Shown here: in pieces, positions 7,175 through 16,189 of the stretch
How the letters are laid out: each line of letters starts with the position of its first letter
Numbering within the stretch: position 1 is the stretch's first letter
Assembly (NCBI GenBank): GCA_044358835.1
Contig: JBIKNF010000003.1
Span: 1-64,000, forward strand
DNA: 64,000 nucleotides
Reading direction: 5' to 3'
Source: JAJTHC01 sp044358835
Lineage (GTDB): Bacteria > Cyanobacteriota > Vampirovibrionia > Vampirovibrionales > JAJTHC01
Program-made: the position numbers and the translations under genes
The notes under the pieces: model-generated
Told to the model about the DNA's origin: nothing
Database searches by the model: none
What the model saw: only the letters and a program-made list of their open reading frames with translations

Positions 7175-9094
7175 ATGGTTGTTCCCCAAACCATCGTCAC
7201 TGATTTTATTACCGAATATGATCTCTACCTCTTGCGAGAAGGCAAGCACCTTCAAATGTACAATAAAATCGGTGCCCATTTGTCTCAAGACGCTGATGGC
7301 ACTCCAGGGGTTCACTTTTGCCTATGGGCACCTAATGCCCAAAGCGTGGCGATTATAGGGGATTTTAACAGCTGGAACACGCAATCCCATTTCATGCACA
7401 ATTTAAAAGGTTCAGGCTACTGGGTGGGCTTTATTCCTCATCTCAAAGCGGGTGAAACGTATAAGTACTACTTACAATCGGCGGCGACTTTTTATGAAGT
7501 CGAAAAAGCAGACCCCATGGGCTTTTACGCTGAAGAACGCCCCTGCACCGGGTCTAAAGTGTGGGATGTAGATGCCTACCAGTGGAATGACAAAGAATGG
7601 ATGAGCTACCGTGGGGCCAAATCATCAACCGAAAGCCCCGTTTCTATTTATGAATGCCACTTGGGTTCTTGGATGAAAATCCCTGAAGACGCTAACCGCT
7701 GGCTGACCTACGTGGAACTCGCTGACAAACTGGTGGACTATGTGCGTACCTTGAACTACACCCATGTAGAACTTATGCCCATTGCTGAGCACCCCTTTGA
7801 TCTTTCTTGGGGGTACCAGACTGTTGGATATTTTGCCCCCACCAGTCGTTTTGGCACGCCTGATGAATTCAAATACTTGGTCGATAAATTCCACCAAAAC
7901 GGCATTGGCGTGATTGTGGACTGGGTACCTGCCCACTTCCCTAAAGACTTGCACGGACTAGACTTTTTTGATGGCACGCACTTGTATGAACATAGCGATG
8001 CCCGCAAACGCGAACATAAAGACTGGGGCACGAATATCTTTAACTACGGACGCTGGGAAGTGCGTAATTTCCTGATTTCAAATGCGTTGTTTTGGCTCGA
8101 CAAATACCACATCGACGGCTTGCGGGTGGATGCTGTTGCGTCGATGCTGTACTTGGATTATTCCCGTGAAGAAGGCGAGTGGGAGCCCAACATTTATGGC
8201 GGGCGTGAAAATATCGACGCCATCTACTTCTTGCGGGATTTAAATGACGCGGTGCATCACTGCTTCCCCGATGCCTTGACGTTCGCCGAAGAATCCACCA
8301 GTTGGGGGGGCGTGACCAAACCCACCAGTGAAGGGGGCTTAGGCTTTGACTATAAGTGGGACATGGGCTGGATGCACGACACCCTTGAATACTTTAGTAA
8401 GGATCCCGTTCACCGTAAGTATCATCAAAACGAAATTACCTTTCGGGGTTTGTACATGTTTAGCGAAAACTTTTGCTTGCCTTTAAGCCATGACGAAGTG
8501 GTACACGGCAAACAGGCGATTATGTCCAAAATGCCGGGGGATATGTGGCAGCAATTTGCCAATGCTCGGGCGTTGTATGCCTACCAATGGGCCCAACCGG
8601 GTAAGAAATTGCTCTTTATGGGTTGCGACATTGGGCAATGGCAGGAATGGAACGCCCAAGAAAGCGTGGATTGGCACCTCATGCAGTGGGAAAGCCATAC
8701 AGGTATTCAGCACCTGATTCGTGATTTAAACGCCTTGTACCGTCATGAGCCCGCCTTGCATCAGCAAGACGCCCACCCTGAAGGCTTCTACATGATTGAT
8801 TGCCAAGACACTGAAAATAGTGTGATGGCCTTTATGCGCCGCGGGCATTTTGAAGCGGACGATGTGCTCATCATCTGTAATTTTACGCCCACCACGCAGT
8901 ACCACTATCAAGTAGGGGTGCCCGCTGCTGGGCAGTATGTAGAACTGCTCAATACAGACAATGAACTCTACGGCGGTTCAGGTCAACTCAACACTGGGGA
9001 AATCTGGACGCAAGAAGTCGGCTTCCACGGGCATGCCCAAAGTCTTCGCTTGACGTTGCCTCCCTTGGGCGTGACGTTTTTAAAACGGGTCTAA
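7175..9094 (+). CDS. glgB: 1,4-alpha-glucan branching enzyme (GH13)
   Basis: The enzyme forms alpha-1,6 branches in glycogen. An N-terminal CBM48 domain (HFCLWAPNAQSVAIIGDFNSW) is followed by the GH13 barrel with the expected motifs: VIVDWVPAHF, DGLRVDAVASML with the nucleophile Asp, TFAEESTSW with the acid Glu, and LPLSHDEVVHGK with the stabilising Asp. A beta-domain closes the C-terminus. AAAAGGAG at 7161-7168 points to the ATG at 7175, giving 639 aa. No other glycogen gene is in the window. rnhC follows within 10 bases, so the two are probably cotranscribed. Confidence 0.95.
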   Translation: MVVPQTIVTDFITEYDLYLLREGKHLQMYNKIGAHLSQDADGTPGVHFCLWAPNAQSVAIIGDFNSWNTQSHFMHNLKGSGYWVGFIPHLKAGETYKYYLQSAATFYEVEKADPMGFYAEERPCTGSKVWDVDAYQWNDKEWMSYRGAKSSTESPVSIYECHLGSWMKIPEDANRWLTYVELADKLVDYVRTLNYTHVELMPIAEHPFDLSWGYQTVGYFAPTSRFGTPDEFKYLVDKFHQNGIGVIVDWVPAHFPKDLHGLDFFDGTHLYEHSDARKREHKDWGTNIFNYGRWEVRNFLISNALFWLDKYHIDGLRVDAVASMLYLDYSREEGEWEPNIYGGRENIDAIYFLRDLNDAVHHCFPDALTFAEESTSWGGVTKPTSEGGLGFDYKWDMGWMHDTLEYFSKDPVHRKYHQNEITFRGLYMFSENFCLPLSHDEVVHGKQAIMSKMPGDMWQQFANARALYAYQWAQPGKKLLFMGCDIGQWQEWNAQESVDWHLMQWESHTGIQHLIRDLNALYRHEPALHQQDAHPEGFYMIDCQDTENSVMAFMRRGHFEADDVLIICNFTPTTQYHYQVGVPAAGQYVELLNTDNELYGGSGQLNTGEIWTQEVGFHGHAQSLRLTLPPLGVTFLKRV

Positions 9095-9102
9095 CCCGCG
9101 TG

Positions 9103-10041
9103 ATGGCCGTTCACAAAGAGCTTAAGCTCCCAGTAAGCGTTCAAGCCCAACGCAAAGAACGCTTACTGGCGTGGGTGTCTTCCCCCCAATTAAAGACGGA
9201 ACAAAACTGCCTCTACCGCTTGGACGGTGTGCATCCTACCAGCAAAGAAAAAATACTGGTCAAACAGTATCGAAATGGGACGTATACCCTTCAAACGCAA
9301 AGCGATGCCTGCCTTGTGGATGCCTTAGGCGTCTTGGGATTGAAATCGACGGTTGAAGCCTCTGTCGCACATACGACGTATTTCCCTTATGGGTCGGATG
9401 AAAGTGGCAAAGGCGATTATTTTGGGCCGTTGGTCACGGCTTGCGTCCATGTGTCTGAAAGCCAATTACCCCTCTTGAAACGTCTGGGCATCACCGATTC
9501 TAAAGCGATGAGCGATGCTAAAATTAAAGAAGTGGCGCCTCAACTGGTAAACGCACTCGGCATTGAGCAGGTGGCGTTTTTGGTGTTAATGCCTGAAGGG
9601 TATAACCGGCAATACGACGCGTTGAAAGCTCAAGGCAAGCACTTAAACCATTTACTGGCTTTTATGCACGCCAAAACCGTGGCCAGTTTGATTCAAAAAC
9701 AAGGGAAGTCCCCTAAAACCGCGCACCTGATGGTGGATCAATTTACGCAAGGCCCGCATTTGCTGGATGCCCTAAAGCAATACGCCCCCGAAGTGAAGGT
9801 GTCACAATCGACCAAGGCGGAATTGTCACACCCCGCGGTGGCGGCGGCGTCGGTGGTGGCGCGTTACCAATTTTTGCAGAGCATGGACCAGTTAAGGGAA
9901 ACATCAGGTTATGACTTGCCGTTAGGTGCCAGTTCGAAAGTCGTTGCCATGGGCAAGCAAATCTTCAGAGCCGAAGGGCTTGATGGCCTGCGAAAAGTCG
10001 CCAAGCTTCACTTTAAAACCACGGTTGAAGTCACGGCTTAA
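9103..10041 (+). CDS. rnhC: Ribonuclease HIII
   Basis: RNase HIII removes RNA from RNA-DNA hybrids. The signature YGSDESGKGDYFGPLV, with the DE pair at the start of the RNase H fold, separates type HIII from HII (which has D-E-A/V-GRG). The N-terminal 85 residues form the TBP-like substrate-binding domain found only in HIII. Further acidic sites are in LMVDQF and the STKAELSHPAVAAASVVAR segment. Length (312 aa) is normal. A GTG at 9100 is directly followed by the ATG at 9103; neither has a good ribosome binding site, so translation is probably coupled to glgB. Confidence 0.92.
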   Translation: MAVHKELKLPVSVQAQRKERLLAWVSSPQLKTEQNCLYRLDGVHPTSKEKILVKQYRNGTYTLQTQSDACLVDALGVLGLKSTVEASVAHTTYFPYGSDESGKGDYFGPLVTACVHVSESQLPLLKRLGITDSKAMSDAKIKEVAPQLVNALGIEQVAFLVLMPEGYNRQYDALKAQGKHLNHLLAFMHAKTVASLIQKQGKSPKTAHLMVDQFTQGPHLLDALKQYAPEVKVSQSTKAELSHPAVAAASVVARYQFLQSMDQLRETSGYDLPLGASSKVVAMGKQIFRAEGLDGLRKVAKLHFKTTVEVTA

Positions 10042-10694
10042 GGACGTACAGACTTTAACGCCTTAATAATCGCTGGTAAATGGGTTAAAACCTCTTTTAT
10101 TTCTTCTGAGGTTTTACCCTTCAAAGAAACTGAAAGATCTATTCGTAGATTGTTGATAGGTACTATCTCCCATCCCTTTTCATTTAATTGCAAAGACTCA
10201 AGAGTAGTCGCTAGCTGTTCTTTAAAGCGGGATTCGAAGGCTCCTCTGGAAGCAATGAATTTAAGAGTGTCACCGTACGTGATCACCTTATACAAAGGCA
10301 TGTTTATTGTACTTCGTGTACCACTTGAATAAACATCAACTTCCAAAGGAAATTTGCGAAGACGTTTTAATAAGGTCTCTATGGTTTTTTTTTCGGCTTC
10401 TGGAAACATCTCTAGGAGTGCTTCTTGATGATGCGCTTCAAAGCGATCGGGCCTCAAACGATCTAGGAACGAATTTAATTTTTTCGCGACTGTTGCGAGC
10501 CTTGACCCTTGGCGTTGGGTGGGAAGAGACGCCCGCTGCCCCACTGAGGTCGATTTAGACGCTTCGACAGATGAAGCATAAGGAGAGGAGAGGAGAGGAG
10601 AGGAGAGAATTGTATTTGCATCTGATCTACCTAGACCTGTTTGGCCATGAACCCAATAAAATAAAAACACAGCCTTATTGTAACACAAAGGCAT
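10038..10694 (-). CDS. Hypothetical protein with phase-variation repeat
   Basis: I do not recognise this 218-aa protein. The ATG at 10694 has a good ribosome binding site (AGAAGGA on the minus strand, 10704-10710, 9 bases away). Codons about 30-39 are built from five CTCCT units, giving a Ser/Pro/Leu stretch (LSSPLLSSP). The rest is basic and probably helical up to residue about 115, then alternating beta/alpha (VDVYSSGTRSTINMPLYKV and WEIVPINNLRIDLSV). There is no signal peptide or catalytic motif I can name. It overlaps the end of rnhC by 4 bases and diverges from the pilus block. Confidence 0.65.
   Translation of the reverse strand: MPLCYNKAVFLFYWVHGQTGLGRSDANTILSSPLLSSPYASSVEASKSTSVGQRASLPTQRQGSRLATVAKKLNSFLDRLRPDRFEAHHQEALLEMFPEAEKKTIETLLKRLRKFPLEVDVYSSGTRSTINMPLYKVITYGDTLKFIASRGAFESRFKEQLATTLESLQLNEKGWEIVPINNLRIDLSVSLKGKTSEEIKEVLTHLPAIIKALKSVRP
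10581..10605 (-). repeat. (AGGAG)5 pentanucleotide repeat inside a gene
   Basis: Five perfect AGGAG units (CTCCT on the coding strand) lie about 30 codons into the minus-strand gene that starts at 10694. Because the unit is 5 bases, gain or loss of one unit by slipped-strand mispairing shifts the reading frame. Confidence 0.95.
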
Positions 10695-10869
10695 CAACAA
10701 CCGTCCTTCTTTTTTGATGCGCTTTTTTCAAAAATTGTTACAAACGCCCCTGTTCAACCCCCGTTTTGCCTTACGCTTTTTAGGGGAATTTGAACCCCAA
10801 ATCCGCAAGAAGGCACAGGCATTGCTTATACTAAACAGTAAGCGTGTAAACCGAAGGTGTCAAAAAAGT

Positions 10870-11937
10870 ATGTCGCGTTCATCTGTACAAAATACCTTGC
10901 CCCGCCAAGTCAGTGCCTTTTCTACGGCATCGACGTCTTGGCATGATGTTTCTAAAACACGAGCCTTTCAACCCGGTTATGGCATCGTTCCCGCCCAACG
11001 CAATTTCACGGCTCTGCTCAACTTTGTAGAAACCCCACTAGAATGGGAAGCCCCTGAAGCCCGTAAAATCGCCAAAGGGCATAGCCCCATTTCACGCCAT
11101 TTTGCTCACCTAAATCGCTTTATTAACCCTGAAAAAAGCTTAAAACAGGCCCTTTTTATTGCAGGAACCACTTTGGGAGTATTGTTTGTATTAATGGTGG
11201 TGGGCGTGACTCGTTTCATCACCACACCTACGGATGCCCCCACTAAGCCAGCTCACGCGCTGGTGGCCACTTCATTGCATGAAGAACCCCTTGAACCCGA
11301 AGAAGAAACCATGCAAGCCAACGCGTTGTTTGCAGTGGCTCATGGGCTAGAAGCCAGCTCTACCCATAAAAAGACAAAACCAGCCCCCTTTCGCAACGAT
11401 CCATTTAAACCTTTGGTTGAACTAGACTGGTTAAAGTCCCTTCTCAACCAATCCAATGCAGAAAAAAAAGACGCCTCTTTCACAACTCCCTCAAACAACC
11501 AACCCAAGGTACAGCCCTTTGCCAATCAGCCTGCCGAACCTAGTTTGGGTGTCCCTGTGGAATCCTTAATTCAGTTTGTTGGCGTGGTTTCTAACGAAGA
11601 CCCGCGCAAACCCGCCACCATTTTAGTTAAACTGCTGAATGAAACCCATAGTATTTTGCTTTCTAAACGCATCGGCAGTTCTTTTGAATACGGAGGCAAC
11701 TACTTTACGTTGACTTCGGTGAAAGGTGGGTCCCTATACCTCACCGTTAATGGCCTCCACAGTCGCGTGGAACTGTCGAATCGCTCTAGTGCTCAAGTGA
11801 ACACTAAGGCAAACACTGGGGCAAACACAGGAGCAAATACACAGGTGTCTAGTCGCCCCAACCAAGGGTCTTTACCCAACACCCCCCTCCCAGACGCTAC
11901 GATTGAAAAATTGCTCAATGACTTAGGAAACGTATAA
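10870..11937 (+). CDS. PilP/GspC-like inner-membrane protein
   Basis: Directly upstream of two secretin genes, this protein has an N-terminal cytoplasmic region of about 95 residues, one transmembrane helix (QALFIAGTTLGVLFVLMVVGV), a proline-rich periplasmic linker and a small beta domain near the C-terminus (LIQFVGVV...KRIGSSFEYGGNYFTLTSVKGGSLYLTV). That layout matches GspC/PilP, which couple the inner-membrane platform to the secretin. The tail is Asn/Thr/Gly-rich with repeated ANTGANTG. I favour the ATG at 10870 (AAGGTG upstream, TATACT at 10827-10832). An in-frame ATG at 10717 would add 51 residues but has no ribosome binding site and abuts the divergent gene. Confidence 0.6.
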   Translation: MSRSSVQNTLPRQVSAFSTASTSWHDVSKTRAFQPGYGIVPAQRNFTALLNFVETPLEWEAPEARKIAKGHSPISRHFAHLNRFINPEKSLKQALFIAGTTLGVLFVLMVVGVTRFITTPTDAPTKPAHALVATSLHEEPLEPEEETMQANALFAVAHGLEASSTHKKTKPAPFRNDPFKPLVELDWLKSLLNQSNAEKKDASFTTPSNNQPKVQPFANQPAEPSLGVPVESLIQFVGVVSNEDPRKPATILVKLLNETHSILLSKRIGSSFEYGGNYFTLTSVKGGSLYLTVNGLHSRVELSNRSSAQVNTKANTGANTGANTQVSSRPNQGSLPNTPLPDATIEKLLNDLGNV

Positions 11938-11957
11938 ATCGCTTTAGGAAAATAACC

Positions 11958-13826
11958 ATGCCGCCACGTCAGTCTTGGACGCCTATGCAGATCCGTCTCC
12001 CCCACTTCCTGAAGTCCATTCTGGCAGGGGGCCTATTGCTACAATACGTTCTAGTGAACCTAGTACACCTACCGTCTGCAGAAGGCTTTGCACAAGTTTA
12101 CCCCGAAGGCAAAGATTTAATCAGTATAGAAGCCACCGCAGAACCCTTGAACCTACTCATTCCTAAAATTGCAAAACTGAGTCACCTCAATGTGCTGATG
12201 GATGAAAGCGTCATGGGCCAAGCCACCCTAAAGCTTGATCATATTTCTGGACTCAATGCCTTAAAAGTACTGGCTAGAATGCACGGTTTAACGGTGCAAA
12301 GTTACGGTAAAAATATTTGGATGATCTCTTCACAAGCCATGGGGCAAGAACTGGGACTATTTCACTATAATAGCAAAACCATTGCCTTACAACATGCCAG
12401 TGCGGCTTGGCTAGCTAGCTTTTTAAATACCGCGCTGTTTCCCAACTCCCCCCATGTGGTGGTTCAAGCCAATGAACGTCAAAATAGTCTCGTCATCAGT
12501 GGTACGGATGATGAAGTTCAACTGGTGTTGAAAGCCATCCCTGAATTTGATGTGCCTCGCTTGCGTCGGGTGTATCAGTTGTCTTACGCCCATGCGTCAG
12601 ATGTCGCACGCCAATTAGAAGCCGTGGTATTTGGAAATCGAAGCACAACAGGCTTAAGTGGCGTGAGTTCACAAGTAAGCATTTCTGACGCCACAAGTGC
12701 CGTTAAAGAAGGTAGTGGTACAGAAAAAGTTAGCTCTGGCGGGGGGAGTAGAGGCTCTGGTGGTGGGAATGGTGGAGAATCTGGCGGGGGGAATGGAGGA
12801 TCTGGCGGTAGTAATGATGTTAAAATCGAAGTCCGAAATTATAACCTAACACAAAACAACTACAATGTGCAGACCTTAGGGGCGATTGTCATGCCCAACA
12901 GTAAAAATAATACCCTAACCCTTGTGGCTACGGAATCCCAATTTGAAGAAGTAGAAACCTTACTCCCCCTTTTGGATGCTAAACCTCCTCAAGTGTCTAT
13001 TCAAGCCGATTTAATTGAAGTGTCTTCCACTTCTTTAAAACAACTGGGCCTAAAATTAGACTTCACCGAATCCGGAAGTCCTTGGGGCTTTAGTTTAGGA
13101 TCCTTAACACCAGGTACACCCAATAATATCTCTTTCTTACCTAAAGTCCCTCGGGTAGACAACCTAAACCTTCAGATTCAAGCCCTGATTCAAACAGGTA
13201 AAGCCAAAAGCATTGCAAGCCCTCATATCGTCGCCACACATGACACGGAATCGGCTATTACGATTGCGGACCAGATATTAAGGGGCCAGCAATTTACGGC
13301 TTCAGGTTCAGGCTTTTTCGGGCAAACCACACCACTAATTGGATCCGCCGGCATTACCTTAGATATTCTCCCTAAAATAGGGGCAAACGGGGTGATTACC
13401 TTACGTGTGCGTCCTATTGTTAGTTCGGTATATGCCAGTGCAGGTTCAGGGGCCAGCACCATTGAACTGGTGCGTACCCGAGATTTAGTCGCTCAAGCCA
13501 TTAGCGTAAAAGACGGTCAAAGCATGGTTATTGGTGGATTGGTCGATTCTCGAGACACCCGTAATGAACAAAAAATACCAGGACTCGCCGATTTACCTAT
13601 TGTAGGCGCCATGTTTAGAGCCAGTGCCAGTTCAGGGGCTAAAAGCGAATTACTTATTTTAATTACGCCCCATATTCTCAACCAACTGGAACTAACGCCG
13701 ATTCACCGTATCGATCGAGATTTTCAAGCACAAGAAGACGCTCAACACCCAAAAGGTTTTGGGTCTAAAAGTACCCCCTTTTCTCAAACGGCTTCCTTTC
13801 CCCTTAGCCCAAAGGAGCGTCCGTAA
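11958..13826 (+). CDS. Type II/type IV pilus secretin, first copy
   Basis: Secretins form the outer-membrane ring of type II secretion and type IV pili. After an N-terminal signal segment (FLKSILAGGLLLQYVLVNLV) come an N0/STN-like domain (about residues 50-120), secretin N domains with a Gly/Ser-rich loop (about 245-280, GGGNGGSGGS type), and the C-terminal secretin domain with the hallmarks VKDGQSMVIGGLVDS and KIPGLADLPIVGAMFR, then ELLILITPHIL. Length 622 aa. AGGAAA at 11946-11951 supports the ATG. The next secretin gene starts immediately after the stop. Whether it serves a pilus or a secretion system cannot be told without pilB/gspE and other partners. Confidence 0.9.
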   Translation: MPPRQSWTPMQIRLPHFLKSILAGGLLLQYVLVNLVHLPSAEGFAQVYPEGKDLISIEATAEPLNLLIPKIAKLSHLNVLMDESVMGQATLKLDHISGLNALKVLARMHGLTVQSYGKNIWMISSQAMGQELGLFHYNSKTIALQHASAAWLASFLNTALFPNSPHVVVQANERQNSLVISGTDDEVQLVLKAIPEFDVPRLRRVYQLSYAHASDVARQLEAVVFGNRSTTGLSGVSSQVSISDATSAVKEGSGTEKVSSGGGSRGSGGGNGGESGGGNGGSGGSNDVKIEVRNYNLTQNNYNVQTLGAIVMPNSKNNTLTLVATESQFEEVETLLPLLDAKPPQVSIQADLIEVSSTSLKQLGLKLDFTESGSPWGFSLGSLTPGTPNNISFLPKVPRVDNLNLQIQALIQTGKAKSIASPHIVATHDTESAITIADQILRGQQFTASGSGFFGQTTPLIGSAGITLDILPKIGANGVITLRVRPIVSSVYASAGSGASTIELVRTRDLVAQAISVKDGQSMVIGGLVDSRDTRNEQKIPGLADLPIVGAMFRASASSGAKSELLILITPHILNQLELTPIHRIDRDFQAQEDAQHPKGFGSKSTPFSQTASFPLSPKERP

Positions 13827-15815
13827 ATGATCACATTAAACGCTTTTGCTTGCTTGTTTCTACACCCTAAACGACTACTCTCCCTCCTTATCATCCTTAT
13901 GTTAGGGTATGTTCAGCTGATGACCCCTTTCCAACAGGCGTTGGCCGAAGAACTTCAATTACCCAACATTAAAACAAAGCTGAACTTAACCTTGCACAAC
14001 ATTCCGATGGATGACGCCCTAAAAGCGGTGGCCACGCAAGCTCAATTTAACATTGTTTTAGGAAACGACTTAACACGCTTAGTAAACCTGGATTTTAAAG
14101 GTGTTTCGGCTGAAGATGTCTTACTTTCCTTAAAACAAATGGGTAAACTATATTACCATGTTGAAAACGGTACGCTTTTTGTCACCACACGGCAATCGAC
14201 GACGTCTAATGGCATTAAACAACAAGAACATCACTTTATTCAAGTGAAACACCTCCCCGCAAGTTTCGTGGCAGATTATTTAAATACCACATTATTTTCT
14301 TATGCACAAAACAGTGCGAGTACTTCTTCTTCCACACAGGGATCCAATGCTTCTTCAGGAACAGGAAATTCAAACTCTGGTGGAGCTACTAGTGGTAGAA
14401 CTCCTCAAAATAATGCTATTGCTCTTGCAGACCCCATTACCAATCGGATCATTCTTAGAACAGATGCCCAAGAGGCTCAAGAAGCCGTTCGCCTCGTGAG
14501 TGAACTCGATGTTCAACGCGCCAATAAAACATGGCGACTGAACTTTCAACGTGCCGATGAAGTCGCCACTGCCTTAAGTGCCACTGTTTTTTCTAATGGA
14601 TCCGTCGCTCCCATTATGATTAGTGCGGGCGGAGCATCAGGCGGAGCGTCAGGCGGAGCATCAGGTGGAGCATCAGGCGGAGCATCAGGCGGAGCATCAG
14701 GTGGAGCATCAGGCGGAGCATCAGGTGGAGCATCAGGCGGAGCATCAGGCGGAGCATCAGGTGGAGCATCAGGCGGAGCATCAGGCGGAGCGTCAGGAGG
14801 GGCTACTTCTGCTTCGAATATCAGTTCACCAACAGGAAAGCCTATTCCCCTTACCAGCGAAGGTCTTAAAGACGGTGAAGGAACGGCTGATAATCACACC
14901 TTACGATCTAGACCAATTCAAAATGCCCAAGCCACTATTTCAAGCAACGGGCCTATTATCTTACCTGACACACGAATTAACACCCTCACTATTTTTGCCA
15001 CCCCTCAGCAACTCGCCCAAGCCGACGAATTTATTCAAGAATTCGACAGGCAACGTCAACAAGTCTATGTTGAAATGGCGATTATTGAACTTTCAGACAG
15101 TTTAGACAAAATATTAACCCCTTCCATTCAAGCCCAACTTAAACAAGTGACACTAGGCTTTAATACGAACTTAACAGGTCAATCACTGGCTTCTTACATC
15201 AAAAGTCCGATTCAAAACACGTCTAATTTTAGTGCGGTCTTAAACTTTTTAAATACCGAAAGTAAGCTCAAAGTCATTTCTCGCCCTTCAGTCTTAGTAC
15301 TTAATAATGAAGAAGCCACCATTAAAATTGAAGATGAAGTGATTCAAGGCTTTACGGATGTACGTGATCAAAACAATAACATCGTCGCTCGAGTCGCCCA
15401 ACAAGCTTTTGCAGGCATTGTATTTAAAATAACGAGTACTATTGGAGCAAACAAGGACGTTTCACTTAAAGTACATTCTATATTTTCATTCCCACAAACT
15501 TCTAACTTCGGGGATATACAACTTGTTTCATCACGAGATTGGTACTCAGGAAATGTTATTCTTAAAGAAGGACAGAGCTTTGTTATTGCAGGACTCACTC
15601 AAAGCAGTGACCGTCAACGTAATAACAAAATTCCTTTTGTGGGTGATCTCCCATTGCTCAAAGGGCTCAGTAATACTTATGACGGCTCTCATACAAACAA
15701 AGAACTCCTCATTATGCTTACCCCTCGTTTAGTAGACAACGGCCAACACTTTGATTCCCAAACCTCCAAACCTTCTATGACAAAATCGATCCCTATTTTT
15801 CGACAATCCCCTTAA
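13827..15815 (+). CDS. Secretin, second tandem copy, with GGAS repeats
   Basis: A second secretin starts right after the first. It has a signal segment (LLSLLIILMLGYVQLM, AEE near the cleavage site), an STN-like domain (LNLTLHNIPMDDALKAVATQAQF), secretin N domains, and a C-terminal secretin domain with ILKEGQSFVIAGLTQS, KIPFVGDLPLLKGL and ELLIMLTPRLV. The N3-type loop holds 14 exact Gly-Gly-Ala-Ser units (about residues 268-323), a length-variable insert in an otherwise conserved fold. AAAGGAG within the end of the previous gene is the ribosome binding site, so the two are cotranslated. It differs clearly from the first copy, so this is an old duplication. Confidence 0.88.
   Translation: MITLNAFACLFLHPKRLLSLLIILMLGYVQLMTPFQQALAEELQLPNIKTKLNLTLHNIPMDDALKAVATQAQFNIVLGNDLTRLVNLDFKGVSAEDVLLSLKQMGKLYYHVENGTLFVTTRQSTTSNGIKQQEHHFIQVKHLPASFVADYLNTTLFSYAQNSASTSSSTQGSNASSGTGNSNSGGATSGRTPQNNAIALADPITNRIILRTDAQEAQEAVRLVSELDVQRANKTWRLNFQRADEVATALSATVFSNGSVAPIMISAGGASGGASGGASGGASGGASGGASGGASGGASGGASGGASGGASGGASGGASGGASGGATSASNISSPTGKPIPLTSEGLKDGEGTADNHTLRSRPIQNAQATISSNGPIILPDTRINTLTIFATPQQLAQADEFIQEFDRQRQQVYVEMAIIELSDSLDKILTPSIQAQLKQVTLGFNTNLTGQSLASYIKSPIQNTSNFSAVLNFLNTESKLKVISRPSVLVLNNEEATIKIEDEVIQGFTDVRDQNNNIVARVAQQAFAGIVFKITSTIGANKDVSLKVHSIFSFPQTSNFGDIQLVSSRDWYSGNVILKEGQSFVIAGLTQSSDRQRNNKIPFVGDLPLLKGLSNTYDGSHTNKELLIMLTPRLVDNGQHFDSQTSKPSMTKSIPIFRQSP
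14628..14795 (+). repeat. 12-bp tandem repeat, 14 units, coding GGAS
   Basis: Fourteen 12-base units GGYGGAGCRTCA run in frame inside the second secretin gene, followed by one degenerate unit. Units differ only at the third base of the first Gly codon and of the Ala codon. The pattern T-C-C-T-C in units 4-8 (14664-14723) is repeated exactly in units 9-13 (14724-14783), showing a recent 60-bp duplication. Confidence 0.97.
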
Positions 15816-16188
15816 AAGGGAGTAGACTTTTAAACAGGTGAGTGTTTAAAACAGGGTGGAGTTAAGGATGAAAAGTCTCTAAAAACGTTGTTTAATTATC
15901 GCTGTTTTTAACACGTTTATAGTTGAATACTCTATTTTCAACAAATGCTTCCACTCTTGTTGATTCATTTTTAAACGGTTTTTAAACCAGCGCTATTAAC
16001 CGTGCTTCAAGGGATTATAGCGTTTTCAACAGAATTTTTTAAACACTACTATGAAGATGATTTATATATTAATTAAGTAAGGGAAAAACAATTTATATTT
16101 AAAAAAGGTATAGAAAAAATTAAAGTAAAAAAAGATTCAATAAAAAACTAAAGAACAGATTTTCATATTTAATACCGTTTAATGGGTA
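15816..16188. other. AT-rich intergenic region after the secretins
   Basis: About 370 bases with no gene-like frame. The left half repeats TTTTTAAAC/GTTTAAA-type words; the right half is strongly A-rich. I see no clear DnaA box, tRNA or terminator with a clean stem. It separates two genes that both end here (second secretin on plus, lipB on minus). Confidence 0.7.
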
Positions 16189-16189
16189 T
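16172..16189 (+). repeat. 18-bp palindromic motif, copy 2
   Basis: ATACCGTTTAATGGGTAT, identical in reverse orientation to 50068-50085 and close to 6088-6105. This copy ends within the lipB stop codon, at the 3' edge of that gene. Confidence 0.6.

Noticed and set aside
14623..15105. Alternative frame through the GGAS repeat (repeat of Ala-Glu-His-Gln type)
   Set aside because: It lies wholly inside the well-supported second secretin gene and exists only because 12-base units keep all frames open.
15816..16188. Replication origin
   Set aside because: AT-rich, but no clear DnaA box and no dnaA or dnaN gene nearby.
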